From: Diphasiastrum complanatum
Lineage: Eukaryota > Streptophyta > Lycopodiopsida > Lycopodiales > Lycopodiaceae
Length of the DNA stretch: 64,000 nt
Assembly: GCA_029204225.1 (NCBI GenBank)
Contig: CM055092.1
Span: 73,694,857-73,758,856, forward strand
Direction of reading: 5' to 3'
This document shows, piece by piece, positions 53,104-63,895 of the stretch; the stretch's first letter is position 1; every line of letters begins with the position of its first letter. The notes under the pieces were generated by a model. It made no database searches and had not been told where the DNA came from. It saw only the letters and a list, made by a program, of their open reading frames with translations. The translations under genes and the position numbers were made by a program.

Positions 53104-54898
53104 GTGCCTATATGCCTTGATTCACAGATATTGTATTCAGTGGTCATTCCTGGTTTCATTGATATTCAGGCCGTATACCTTGGTGGTATTTCTACTATTG
53201 CTTTTGCACATACCTCAGATAGCCCTCCTGGTTCGGTGGTTGGTGCAGTATCTTCTCCATTGGTATCTATATCTGCATCTCTTGAGTCCGTTATGGCTGA
53301 TGTTCCTGCTGATTTCTATGAGGTTCTTCACAGGTCCACGTTTGATGGTTCCCTCGCTATTGGTGATGAGGTTGTATCTTCTTTCACTTTACTCCATGGA
53401 TCTTTGCTTGAGGTTTGTGAACCGCCTCGTGATATTTCTACGGTTCCTTACATGATTCATGCGCCTTTGGCCCTTACCGTTACACATTTTCCATCCGAGG
53501 ATATTTGCCAAATGGTCACTATTACTTATCTAGGGTATTTATATGTTGGGATCTTTCTAGATGAGTATACGGGCATCCTTCAGTCTCCTTGTGTTTCTAC
53601 ATATAGGTTTGCTGCAGTCCATGCCGATGCTATGGATATATGGCATTCCTGGTTATTACGTATAGCTTGGTTTCCATTTGGACCTGTTGATTGGTGCCGG
53701 TTTTGCCATATTATTGATCGCCTATGGTGCGGATATCTCTATGATTATGCATGTGGCTCTCTATCTGTTCCTTCGATTGTTGCTCATTGTCAAGCTTGGC
53801 ATATCCTGATGGCTTGGGTTATTGCCTCCGTTCCAGCTATTGTTTGTCCAGGTGATCTTCAGATTCCCTGTCATTTCAGGTTGCTCCATATCGCTTGGTC
53901 TCCGATGCTGAGTTGCCACTTTGTTCTGGTTTTCCGAGACCATCAGAGTACCTTGAGAGAGTTCCTTCTCCTCTCTTGGATAGTTTTTGGGGATGTTGCC
54001 GCCATATACTTCACTATTGCTCATATGTGCTTTGATACTCATTCCCAGCTACACGTGGATATTGATCCGATGCTTGCTACTGATGTTGGGGATCTTGTTC
54101 CTCGTTCCAGTGCATTTCTTCTATTCCTCACTTGTGCGCCTGGTGTGTACTTTGGGATTACACTTGCGGCCAGTTCCGATGGGTCATCCGATTCTTCATC
54201 CGTTTTTGGTGTATCCTATGTTGGATTGGTATTTCCATATGAGGTCTTTTTGGATGAGTTTTTTGGCTACAGTTTTTCAGTTGAGGCCTCCACTATTTCT
54301 AGGTTTGTTGCTATTGTTTTTATGCATCATGTCTTTTTAGATGATGCATTGATTTCTTGGACCTTCTGGAGCTTTTGGCATGCTGCGCTTCTCGTGATAG
54401 GGGCCTTGAAGGTACCGTGCCATTGCTACTTCTCATTCATGGGCCTTATGGATACCTTGGGCTTTTGACCATGCTGGTGCACATTTCTCCATTTTAGCTA
54501 TCCTTTGTCAGGATGATCTCTTTATGATCCATGTTTCCTGGCACATCGCTTGCTTTTCCATGCTACTACAGTGTGCCTGTCATCCTGCTTATGTTCCTAC
54601 TCCTTGGTGCTGGTCTTCCGATGCTGCTATCTTTTCTTGGGGCACCTATATCACTGAGTTTGCACATACGGTCGATGGTTACGTCTATGATGTGGCTATT
54701 CACGATGAGTGTCCATCTCTTTTCCAGTTTCCTTATTGGCCTCCCGTTGCTAATGCAGTTCTACCTTCTCGGGCTTTTTGGATACCTTGGTATGATGTCC
54801 CTATCTTTTGGGCTGATCCTCTACTATCTTGGGCATTACGGATACCTTGTCATTCTTGGTTGCTGCTTGATCTTCTTCTGGTTCCTTGGCATTCCTGA
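53104..54898 (+). CDS. ORF-X of family B copy 3 (unknown, Trp-rich)
   Basis: Open for 454 codons (53104-54468). A 2-bp deletion near 54417, relative to copy 2, shifts it, and the original frame continues 54524-54898, so the ancestral frame approached 600 codons. The protein is hydrophobic and rich in Trp, His and Cys, with recurring W-containing phrases (R-I-A-W-F-P-F-G, L-L-H-I-A-W-S, S-W-H-I-A-C-F, A-L-R-I-P-C-H-S-W). It stands where RT, RNase H and integrase core belong. No known domain, signal peptide or catalytic motif was recognised. It could be a captured sequence, a tandem-repeat-derived frame, or badly diverged pol. The low A content of the strand lowers the stop frequency, so openness alone is weak evidence for a protein. 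Confidence 0.6.
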
Positions 54899-54935
54899 TT
54901 GTTCCATATTGCTTGGTTTCAGTGGCACGGCCGAG

Positions 54936-55250
54936 ATGTTCCCTTCGTCGCCATGATGTTGATCCTGAGCCGTTCCCTTTCTTACCAACTGCCATTCACC
55001 AGGTTCGCCTTCACCATAGTCGATGCTGCCGGCAGATTCAGTTTTTGGTCCAGTTCGATGGTCGTCCTATTGAGGAGGCCACATGGGAGCCTATTGATGT
55101 CTTTTATCATACACCACTTGCGATCAGGATCGTGCTCCTCCTGCACTTGTTGATTCCTCTACATCAGATGCTGCTCTATTTGTTGATGCACCAGGGCTTG
55201 CTGCTGTTTGATCCAGTTTCTTTTCGGCAGTTGGGTCTTTTTTTTTGTGC
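54936..55250 (+). pseudogene. Chromodomain-like tail (family B copy 3)
   Basis: P-E-P-F-P-F-L-P-T-A-I-H-Q-V-R and F-L-V-Q-F-D-G-R-P-I-E-E-A-T-W-E-P-I-D-V, in one frame from 54886. It joins the ORF-X end directly, the integrase C-terminus being deleted. Followed by the purine-rich end GTGCCGGAGAG before the LTR. Confidence 0.83.
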
Positions 55251-55278
55251 CGGAGAGAGTTATGGACTCGGCTCATTA

Positions 55279-55482
55279 TTTGTCAAATTCAAAACTATGG
55301 ACGACCGCCAGACAGTTTTTCGTGCGCGTCGTACTCTCCGAGGCTCTCAGATTTACATAGATGATGACCTTACTCACTGCCAATGATTACAGCTTAAAAC
55401 TATTATTCAGGAGGCAAGGACAAAACAACAACAGGTGGTATTTACAAATGGCAACCCTCGCTTTTTCTCCAAGCGTCAATAG
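55279..55482 (+). pseudogene. LINE ORF1 C-terminus (copy 3)
   Basis: R-R-T-L-R-G-S-Q-I-Y-I-D-D-D-L-T-H-C-Q, stop, then I-I-Q-E-A-R, V-V-F-T-N-G-N-P-R-F-F-S. It matches copy 1 residue by residue in the conserved positions. Natural stop TAG 55480-55482. Confidence 0.82.
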
Positions 55483-55485
55483 GAA

Positions 55486-55526
55486 GTTGGGGTACTCGGG
55501 CATGGGAGCAGCCCGATAGCCCCAAC
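55486..55526 (+). promoter_or_regulatory. Hairpin between LINE ORF1 and ORF2 (copy 3)
   Basis: Arm GTTGGGGTACTCGGGC (55486-55501), loop ATGGGAGCA, arm GCCCGATAGCCCCAAC (55511-55526): 13 Watson-Crick pairs, one G-T, two mismatches. Starts 3 nt after the ORF1 stop, as in copy 1. Confidence 0.85.
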
Positions 55527-56439
55527 TAGTGTCACATTCGGTTTTTGGAATTGCGGCGGCCTCTCCACCTCTTCTACAGCAGCTAATCTTGACACCTATC
55601 TATGTTCGGCTGATTTTCTACTTTTTGCAAAGACATATGAGTCTTCCACACACCCACTTCCGCACATTTCTGGTTTTCAGTGGATTTCTGCTCCACGACC
55701 TATGCTACAGGGCAGGATACTTCGGGCCTCTGGTGGAGTTGCATGTTTGTACAGGTCGGTGTATACTCCTTCTATTCAATTGGTGCCTCAGGATACTTAT
55801 GGCCGTTACTTGTGGCTTCAGATTACTGCATCCTTCTTGGGGCTGGACCAGGACTTGTTTGTTGCAGTGTGCTACTTTGCTCCCCACACTTCAGTGTTTA
55901 TGGATTTGGGAGGTGATCCTTTTCAGGCCCTTTCTGACGGCGTTGCTAGACTCTCTCTACAGGGTTACATATTGCTTGCAGGGGACTTAAACGCATGCAC
56001 AACCGCTCGCCAGACTGAGTTCTATGCTAACACACTCTCTCTTCATCCGTTGGATACCTCTTATGCCCGTTATTCTCAGGACTCATCAGCAACAGTTACT
56101 CTTTTTGGGGAACAACGTCTGAGGTTGGCTCAAGCACACGGTCTCATTATCCTCAATGGTCTTCTTCAATGGCCATCCTCCTCTGCATACTGTTGCCACC
56201 CATTTGGTGGCGGTCACAGCGTAGTGGACTATTTCATTGCATCTCCTGCTTTATTGCCCGCCTGGCATCCTTCACCATCGCTACCCCCGTCCTCGCTGAT
56301 CACTCTCTGCTCTACCTCTCCTTCTCCCCAGCGCCAAGTCCACCTTCTCCTCCACCTTCCCTCTTTGTTCGACCCACCCGCTATCGTCTACGTCCTCATC
56401 AATCCCAGGCCTATGTTGCCCACATCTCTTGTCTTCTAG
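55527..56439 (+). pseudogene. LINE AP-type endonuclease (copy 3)
   Basis: Same frame from G-F-W-N-C-G-G-L through F-A-K-T-Y-E-S-S, S-G-G-V-A-C-L-Y-R, L-L-A-G-D-L-N-A-C (usual G-D-F-N) and V-V-D-Y-F-I-A-S-P-A-L-L. Near 56270 the frame shifts, and T-P-V-L-A-D-H-S-L-L-Y-L-S continues in the next ORF. Confidence 0.87.
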
Positions 56440-58187
56440 ACCACTTTCCTTCCTCCTCTGATGTCACTACCCAAGACTCCTTTTTAACACACCCTACTGC
56501 CGCTCATGCCATTGCACCCCCTTGTCGCTTCTCTTCTCATCGTCGTACCCATAATAAATGGTATGACAACGACTGTTCTTTCTTCCAGAAATATGTCGAG
56601 TTCCTCAAATTCTCCATTTCTACACTGTCTTCTTCCGCAGAAAAGCAGCTTCGTTCACTTCTCCGCAAAAAGAAAGTGGCCTACTTTTCTTCTCGTTCCT
56701 CCTACCTCCTTCGCTCCCTCCACTCTGCTTCCTCGGCTACTTTTTGGAAGATCTTTCTTCATGAGCCCCTATCCATTGCACCCATCCCTCTTCAATCTTG
56801 GGTCGACTATGCAACCAACCTATATACAACTGCTCACCCTTCCATCTCTCTTTCTTCTCGTCCTACCCATTGTGGCCTCTTTTCTCCTGACATGGTTGAA
56901 GCCACCATCTGCAAACTCAAGAACAATCATACGTCTGACATTGACCTCCTTTCAGCCGAGCTCCTCAAACCAATTGCCAAACTCGCCTCCCCTTTCCTGG
57001 CCCGTTGTTTCAACCGCTCTGTCGTTGATGGTTTCCCCATACCTTGGGCCACCAATCTCCTTCATCCCATTCTTAAAGAAGGCGATGCCATGAATGTCCA
57101 CAACTATCGCACTATTATGATTGGTCATACCATGGCCAAGTTGTACGCCACTATTCTCCAGAACTTCGTTACGGCAGAGGCTGATTCTCGACTATTATAT
57201 GCGACTGGCTAGGCTGGCTTCCGCCGGGGTTATAGCACTCTTGATCATGTCCTCACTCTACGTACTATCATTGAGGAGGCAAAGCATATGGGCAAGAAGG
57301 TATTTGCTTGTTTCGTTGATCTCTCTATGGCCTTTGGTACTGTTCCCCGTCATCTTTTGATCAGCAGACTACGTCAGCTTGGCTTTTCCGACTCTATTCT
57401 CGCGGCAGTGGTTACTCTGTATGAGAGAGTTCTAGCACATATTCGGCTGGGTACTGATTTGTCTTCTCCCATCCGTAGCACTGTTGGCGTCAAGCAAGGC
57501 TGTCCACTATCCCCTCCGCTCTTTGCACTTTATATTGATGATCTTGAATGTCTCATTCGTGAAGAAGGTGGAGATGGTTGCCCGCTGGCTCATTTCCCCA
57601 TTCTGCTTTATGCTGATGACATTGTCTTGCTTTCTTCCTCACCAGAAGGGTTGCAGTGTCACTTACAGGTCTTACATCAGTTTTGTGTTGCTTGGGGTCT
57701 CTCTATTAACTTAAAAAAGATGAAGATCATGATTTTCAACACCAATCGACAAAGCCTTCACAATTATCAATTCTTCTATGACGGCCAGGAAGTTGACATT
57801 GTTGTATATACCTACTTGGGAGTCCTGTTTACTGTGCCCCTTCTTGGTTTCCGCCAGGCTGCATTTGCGCACATTTCCTCCGGTCTTTCAGCATTGGTCC
57901 AGTTCGAGCGTGGTTGTACAATGAATCATATTTCTGATCCCACTACTAGATGCCAGTTGTTTCACACACGGGTGGTTTCAGCAGTGATGTATGCCTCCGA
58001 GATTTGGTTGCCAGGACTTTCTCTCCGGGACTGGGTAGGCATTTCCCGCATTCAGGCCACTATGTTGGGTAGCATGATACGTGCCAAGACTACCTCCCCT
58101 CATGATATCCTATGTGCTGAGTTTGCTACTCCTCCGATCATCCTTGAGAGCTTTTTCCGCCTTATTCTTTTTCTTCAGCGGACTTAG
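56440..58187 (+). pseudogene. LINE reverse transcriptase (copy 3)
   Basis: W-K-I-F-L-H-E-P, S-W-V-D-Y-A-T-N-L-Y, L-H-P-I-L-K-E-G-D, Y-R-T-I-M-I-G-H, then a CAG-to-TAG stop at 57210 in the T-G-Q-A-G-F motif. It resumes with C-F-V-D-L-S-M-A-F, G-V-K-Q-G-C-P-L-S-P-P-L-F-A-L-Y-I-D-D-L-E and intact I-L-L-Y-A-D-D-I-V-L-L-S-S (~57601). The last 299 codons (57288-58187) are open. Confidence 0.9.
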
Positions 58188-58260
58188 GAGATTCGTGCAT
58201 CTCAACCAGATAGATACATAGTTGTTGCGGTTACTTCTTCACGTGTCCTAGCTGATTCCC

Positions 58261-58809
58261 ATGCCAGGGTCGCTATACTTGCCTCCTGCAGGGACGGCCC
58301 CACCACAGCCAGTTCCTCCGCCAGCAGAAGCCCCACGGGCACACACTCCACGGACCTATCCTCCACTATCAGCTGCACAGGGGCACCCATCTTTGGCTTC
58401 TCTATCCCAACCGGCCTCAGCTTGGGCCCAGCCTAGCCAACCAAGTGATTTGCATGGGGGTGATGAGGCATTGACAGCTCCCCTCGTCCGCAAGAGACCA
58501 AGAAGGCCCAAGGGTGCACCGAACAAGAAAGGCAGACCACAACAACAACCAAGGAAGAGAGGACGACCTCACAGGGCCCCGGGTGCAAATAGAGGTGTAG
58601 TATTACAGCCAGCTGGAGCACGTCTAGTCGGTTTGGCTTGCTTGGGGGCTGATGCGGAGGCAGATTGGGAGGATGAGGATGACGAGTCCTCCTCCTCGGA
58701 TACACAGCCCATGCCAGTTCCAGATAGGCATAGATATCAGTTGCGAGAGTCAGCTCGGGGCCCTGAGTTGTCTCCAGAGCATTCGTCTGAGTTAGAGCCA
58801 AAGCATTGA
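58261..58809 (+). CDS. ORF with AT-hook-like basic stretch, unknown
   Basis: 182 codons from the first ATG after an in-frame stop (58249). The N-terminus is Pro/Ala-rich. The centre is basic with R-K-R-P-R-R-P-K-G, K-K-G-R-P-Q and P-R-K-R-G-R-P-H-R-A-P-G, which resemble AT-hook DNA-binding motifs. Then an acidic serine run D-W-E-D-E-D-D-E-S-S-S-S-D. It lies right behind the LINE RT in another frame. LINE copies 0 and 2 also end with acidic tails, so this may be a diverged LINE ORF2 tail. Otherwise it is part of an unidentified element. Confidence 0.45.
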   Translation: MPGSLYLPPAGTAPPQPVPPPAEAPRAHTPRTYPPLSAAQGHPSLASLSQPASAWAQPSQPSDLHGGDEALTAPLVRKRPRRPKGAPNKKGRPQQQPRKRGRPHRAPGANRGVVLQPAGARLVGLACLGADAEADWEDEDDESSSSDTQPMPVPDRHRYQLRESARGPELSPEHSSELEPKH

Positions 58810-58815
58810 TTCAGT

Positions 58816-59281
58816 TTGATATCCTGTTCCATGTTTGGCGGCCAGATGGTCGAACACGTATTCAGACCATTTTCCATATTATATCCAGTGTTGGACGTAC
58901 TCTATTCGCTGCACATTGTGTATTTGTCAATTTGTGATTGTGATGCTCTGTTTTCAATTTTATTTCGAATGGTATGTGCGTATTTTCAGTTAGTTTCAAT
59001 TGTAGAGATTGATAGCAGATGCACAACACAGAAATACAACCCCCTTTATAGCATTTCATAAACACACATATTACACTGCATTACACCAGGCATGCGTTGC
59101 ACAAAAAACACATTGAACATTAATTCAACAGTGGTATCAAAATAACAATACGTATCCCGCCACATACGGCTGAGGCTGTTCTTTACATTGTGTTAAACAC
59201 TAAAGGTTGCCTCATCTACGCCGAAAACTACATAACAACAGCCAGCCACATACGGCTAGATCCTATCCATTCTAAACATTC
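58816..59281. other. Unassigned, between two convergent ORFs
   Basis: AT-rich sequence that could hold the 3' ends of both convergent frames. No gene seen. Confidence 0.35.
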
Positions 59282-59650
59282 CTACGGATCCTCCATAGAC
59301 TCCTCGCCCTCTTCAGGTACATTGTTCTGTCGCTCTCGCTCTGCCTCCCGGTTAGCCCGAGCTACCTCCTGGTTAGCCCGACGGCGGGCAGCACTTTCCC
59401 TGACCATGATGAGCTGCCGTCGTGTGAAGTTCATTCCGATCTGCTCATCCAAATCCAGCTCGACAGTGGGGGCAGGGGGCACAGCGGGGGCTGGGTGCTC
59501 CGGCTCCGAATTTCTCTGCCGAGCCTGTCGTAGCATCTCTGTAATCTCTACCTCTTGCTTCCGATGCCTTTCGTTGTGCCTTCGGACATCTTCCTCGAGC
59601 TTCCTACTGGCTTCGCCCTCAGGCCTTGGTGGTATGCGCTCTGCATCTCA
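59282..59650 (-). CDS. Charged coiled-coil ORF, unknown
   Basis: Frame open from about 59650 down to the stop near 59279. First Met gives MLRQARQRNSEPEHPAPAVP (59536), but an open stretch upstream (R-K-L-E-E-D-V-R-R-H-N-E-R-H-R-K-Q) continues the same heptad-like pattern, so the ORF may be an exon. Ends R-A-N-R-E-A-E-R-E-R-Q and acidic E-E-G-E-E-S-M-E-D-P. No family recognised. GC content is higher than the surrounding intron. Confidence 0.35.
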
Positions 59651-59789
59651 CGACACCCTGTTTCTCAAACTAGCTCTCACTGCCTCTTACAATGCCTCTC
59701 ACAGCATCTCTCTCACAGCCTCTCACTGGCTCTCATAGCCTCGTGAGTGCCTATTTAACCCCACAACCTGTTCCCCCATGTGCAGTTGT

Positions 59790-60060
59790 TGATGATCCCT
59801 CCATGTGCCCTTGTACCTGTCCCCATTTGTTGCTCCCCCACGTTCTGCACTCCCATTGGCCCCATGGCCTGCTCCTCCACAGTGCCCATGTGCTACTGTA
59901 CCTGTCCCCATTTGTTGCTCCCCCACATGTTGCACTCCGATTGGGTCTGTGGCCTGCTCCCCCACAGTGCCCATGTGACGGTGTACCTGTCCGGATTTGT
60001 TGCTCCCCCACATGCTGCACTCCCATTGACCCCAAGGTCTGCTCCCCCACAATCCCCCTG
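59790..60060. repeat. 85-bp tandem repeat, about three copies
   Basis: ACCTGTCC-type starts at 59815, 59900 and 59985 (period exactly 85). Each contains TTTGTTGCTCCCCCACAT and GGCCTGCTCCCCCACAGTGC. 85 is not a multiple of three, so the long frames here are not protein repeats. Confidence 0.9.
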
Positions 60061-60187
60061 TACAGTCCCTCTATACAGTCCCCTGTACAGTCCCCCTTTT
60101 TTTCTAAACCCTGACACCTTTTTTTTCAAAAATTTTAACCCTAAATTACCCTAGTATAAGGGGTTTTTAATTAAAAAATATTATTAT

Positions 60188-60251
60188 TATGGTGCCGCCC
60201 TGGTACCGCGGGTCTGAGGGCGGCACCATAATGGCGGTACCACCATTATGG
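60188..60251. repeat. Clustered palindromes rich in GGTACC
   Basis: A perfect 14-bp inverted repeat (TATGGTGCCGCCCT 60188-60201 and its complement 60217-60230, 15-nt loop) overlaps a second one (CCATAATGG 60226-60234 and CCATTATGG 60243-60251). GGTACC occurs repeatedly here and just downstream. Confidence 0.88.
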
Positions 60252-60275
60252 TACCGGCGGTACCATGGGGTACTA

Positions 60276-60277
<2 letters not shown>

Positions 60278-60331
<54 letters not shown>
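60278..60331. repeat. AT microsatellite, 54 bp
   Basis: Uninterrupted AT dinucleotide run just after the palindromes. Confidence 0.97.
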
Positions 60332-60334
<3 letters not shown>

Positions 60335-60945
60335 AGTTAGTACATGTTGATTTGATCAAATAGTTATGATGATTGATTTTGTCAATTAGATCAAACAATT
60401 ATGATGATTAATTTGACGTTGGTGCTTGTTCTAGGCTCGACATGCAAGTCGAGGCTTAAAGAGGTCTTCCTCCCACTGCTTTATTGTAGTGGAGAGTAAG
60501 CTCTAGATGCAAGGATTCTTGCAAACTATACTATGATCTATGATGGGTATATCTAGATCACTTGACTCCAATATCTCTCCAATTCATGATTGTATTTACT
60601 ATGTTGGAGTGTGGCGTGAGTCTTGTTGTTTCTTGATGGCCTTTCTTCGTGTTATTTTTTGTTGCATTTCTGTTGGATCACTGTCTACTTGTCTACAAGC
60701 TTGATTCGTATTGCATGGATGTGTCTTTGTCCTCATTTTCAATATTAGTGTGGCTTGGGTGTGATGCATGTGGTTGTGGTTGAGTGGGTGACAGGTGTGC
60801 TTTTACTGGCTTGCATGTGTTGATTATTGAGTGTACAATCTGCATGCATCTATGGTAGGGTGTGGTTAAAGGGTCTCTTTATTGGTTCAAATAAAATTTT
60901 TATTTTATTTCTATAACAATTTTGGGTCGATTGTCACAATAGTTC
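60332..60945. other. Unassigned intron sequence
   Basis: No coding or repeat similarity recognised. Confidence 0.45.
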
Positions 60946-60949
60946 AACT

Positions 60950-62350
60950 ATCATGCCTTCTAAGTGACATGTCCCATAGAGATTTATCCCCTAATTCTAT
61001 TGATCTTCTCACAAAGTGAGATTTGATCTCTAATTTTTTCGTTCTCTTGTGAAGCATCTTGTAACTTCGGAAAAATTGATCTACTGCAAAAAATCTATTT
61101 TTTAGTCTAAAGGACGAGTTTTTCCATAACAAGATGAAAGGTTGCTTTACTCATCAAATAATGCATTGTGTTATTGTATGCAAATTCTACAAGGGATAAA
61201 TACTTTTCCACAATGTCTTTTGATCTTTGGATAGATCTAAGATAATAGCTTTGGGCGCTTAAAAGTGTCCATCCATTTGAGAAATGAGGAAGCAAAGGAC
61301 AAGGCAAAATAGTGCCCAAGTTCCAAAGAGCACCTTCTATAATCACTTGTGAATTGTTTTGTCCCGATTTAATTATACGAGCTCTAGAATGAGTTTGTTA
61401 ATTATATTGATGCACCATCATACCATATTATCTTACATCTTTGATCTACCGTTAGAACTCTTGTGATGAAATCCATTCCCAAGTGTTGCAATGGTGATTC
61501 ACTTTTGGGAAATGATTGGAGTTGTCCTTTGACCTTACTCCTATTAGATTTAACCTTTTGAAAATAATGCTTGTGGAACATTTAGAAAGACAAATTAAAA
61601 GCTTTATAAGTAGCTACAATCACTTTAGGGCCTGAGAATGGTAAATTTTGACCTTATTACAAAACGTTGCGTTTTAGATCCATGCAAACACAAAGCATTA
61701 CTCATATAGTAATTCTTAACTTTTTCTCTTCTTTTCTCAAGAAAGAAATGTGGTTAGCACTAGACCTTCTAGAAAGTCTAAGTGATACGAAGTTATCTCT
61801 CATTGGTTAGCATTGTGTTTGAAAACAAAAGATTGTAGGAAGGTAGAAAATCTCACATGCCTTTTCTCATAGTAGTGGCTGCTTTGAAAAGTATTGCAAA
61901 CTCTATTGTTCAGTCTTAACTTGATATTCATTCCCCACATAAGATGTTTTTTAATCTTCAACGCATGCATGACAGCTCATGACTCCTCGTCAAAAATGTA
62001 ACATTCCTCTCATAAACAACTCTATTTGCAAATTCCATTCAAACACCATGTCTAGAAATTTTATGCTCTAGATGGGTTATCTTTAACTAAAACAATTCGC
62101 TCTTTTTATTGTTAATACATGCGGAATGTTGTGCAAGAACTTAAAAAACAACAATAAGATGCATTCCCTACTCTAATTCATATAAGAATGCCATTAAAAA
62201 AAAGTTCCATTGAAAGATTTGTAATTCTTCACAATCTTTCCATGACACAAAATGTAGCAAGAAGATTCATCAAACCAAATCGAACAAATCGTGTTTTGAA
62301 AGTTGTATGTATATCCATTGGCAACAATCTTGATGATAGAGAATTTAAAA
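60950..62350 (-). pseudogene. Decayed Ty3/gypsy pol remnant
   Basis: Reading leftward on the minus strand: RT motif F-G-L-M-N-L-L-A-T-F-C (~62277), RNase H pieces (Y-E-R-N-V-T-F ~62010, M-H-A-L-K-I ~61970), integrase H-L-G-M-D-F-I-T-R-V (~61470), and S-L-V-E-F-A-Y-N-N-T-M-H-Y (~61190). They are in the correct order but in several frames with many stops. No LTRs were identified. It is much older than the other gypsy elements here. Confidence 0.75.
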
Positions 62351-62586
62351 ATCTATTCTATTGAAAATTTATACTCCTTTCAATCAATCAAAATAGCATA
62401 GCATTAATAATACTCATGAAATAGGGGATCAATATTTTAGACTATTGAAAGTAATAAGGCATAGCTAGATTGAATAAGAACAAAAGAAGAATAAAAAGTC
62501 ACTATCTTACCCCTTAGAAGACCTAGAAATTAGAGAGAGAATCATTCAAATGCTTAGAATACCTTGAACCTAGAGAGAGAAATTTT

Positions 62587-63498
<912 letters not shown>

Positions 63499-63826
63499 GA
63501 GCAAGAGAATGCATTTTAGAAGAGTCTAAGAGTAGTTATGTACTTTATTGGAACAAGAGCAATGTAGACTATACCTACAATTCTCAGCAAAAGTTTTGAA
63601 TTTGCTACAAGCAATAGTTTTTATACTGATCTCCAAAAAATAAATGCTATAAAAGATTACCTTTTGAGCAAGAGAATGCATTTTAGAAGAGTCTAAGAGT
63701 AGTTATGTACTTTATTGGAACGAGAGCAATGTAGACTATGCTTACAATTCTCAGCAAAATATTTGAACAAGCAATAGTTTTTATACTAATCTCCAAAAAA
63801 TAAATGCTATAAAAGATTACCTTTTG
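63499..63826 (-). repeat. Imperfect tandem duplication copying the exon A splice donor
   Basis: Copy 1 (63499-63666) and copy 2 (63666-63826) are nearly identical, apart from about 7 bp missing in copy 2. Copy 2 ends with the real exon end AAAAG|GTAATC at 63820/63821. Copy 1 carries the same AAAAG|GTAATC about 160 bp further into the intron. The duplicated unit therefore includes the last bases of the exon and its donor. Confidence 0.9.
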
Positions 63827-63895
63827 CATAATTCTTCATATTCGGTACAATCAACTTTACCAAGCAAAATTTTGCCGTCAACCTTTGGGTCATAT
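63821..63895 (-). CDS. PDIL5-4: PDI-C exon A (thioredoxin-domain interior)
   Basis: The 75-nt exon begins after a TTATTTCAG acceptor and ends at AAAAG|GTAATC. It reads YDPKVDGKILLGKVDCTEYE then ELCKR. This is the stretch after the thioredoxin active site, where PDI-C proteins carry a G-x-V-D-C-T motif followed by C-K-R. It splits a codon at both ends (one base at the start, two at the end), and the last two bases pair with the first base of the next exon to give Arg. The following intron is 33,970 bp. A tandem duplication immediately 3' of this exon repeats its donor site. Confidence 0.93.

Larger units (their letters stand above)
50541..55278 (+). mobile_element. Family B non-autonomous element, copy 3 (5'-truncated)
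   Basis: Starts inside the leader at a GCGCCCTAC core with no 5' LTR. Continues with gag, spacer, protease, ORF-X, chromodomain-like tail, purine tract and the first 21 bp of the 3' LTR (55258-55278). There it is cut by LINE copy 3. It has the most complete ORF-X but has lost the integrase C-terminal domain that copy 2 keeps. Confidence 0.9.
55279..58250 (+). mobile_element. LINE copy 3, 5'-truncated in ORF1
   Basis: Inserted 21 bp into the 3' LTR of family B copy 3. Begins in the ORF1 C-terminus, then a hairpin, endonuclease, RT. Similarity to copy 2 is lost after about 58250, before the zinc knuckle. The remaining LTR of family B does not reappear downstream, so the 3' side is rearranged or deleted. 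Confidence 0.87.

Noticed and set aside
53761-54042. Minus-strand ORFs within ORF-X
   Set aside because: They are shorter, not conserved between copies, and antisense to the conserved frame.
54330-54365. F-L-D-D-A-L-I-S in ORF-X as a reverse transcriptase active site
   Set aside because: No other RT motif occurs at the right spacing, and the second copy has F-L-D-G. Similarity is probably chance.
59723-60129. Gly-rich minus-strand ORFs over the 85-bp repeats
   Set aside because: The repeat length is not a multiple of three and several frames are equally open, so this is a composition effect.
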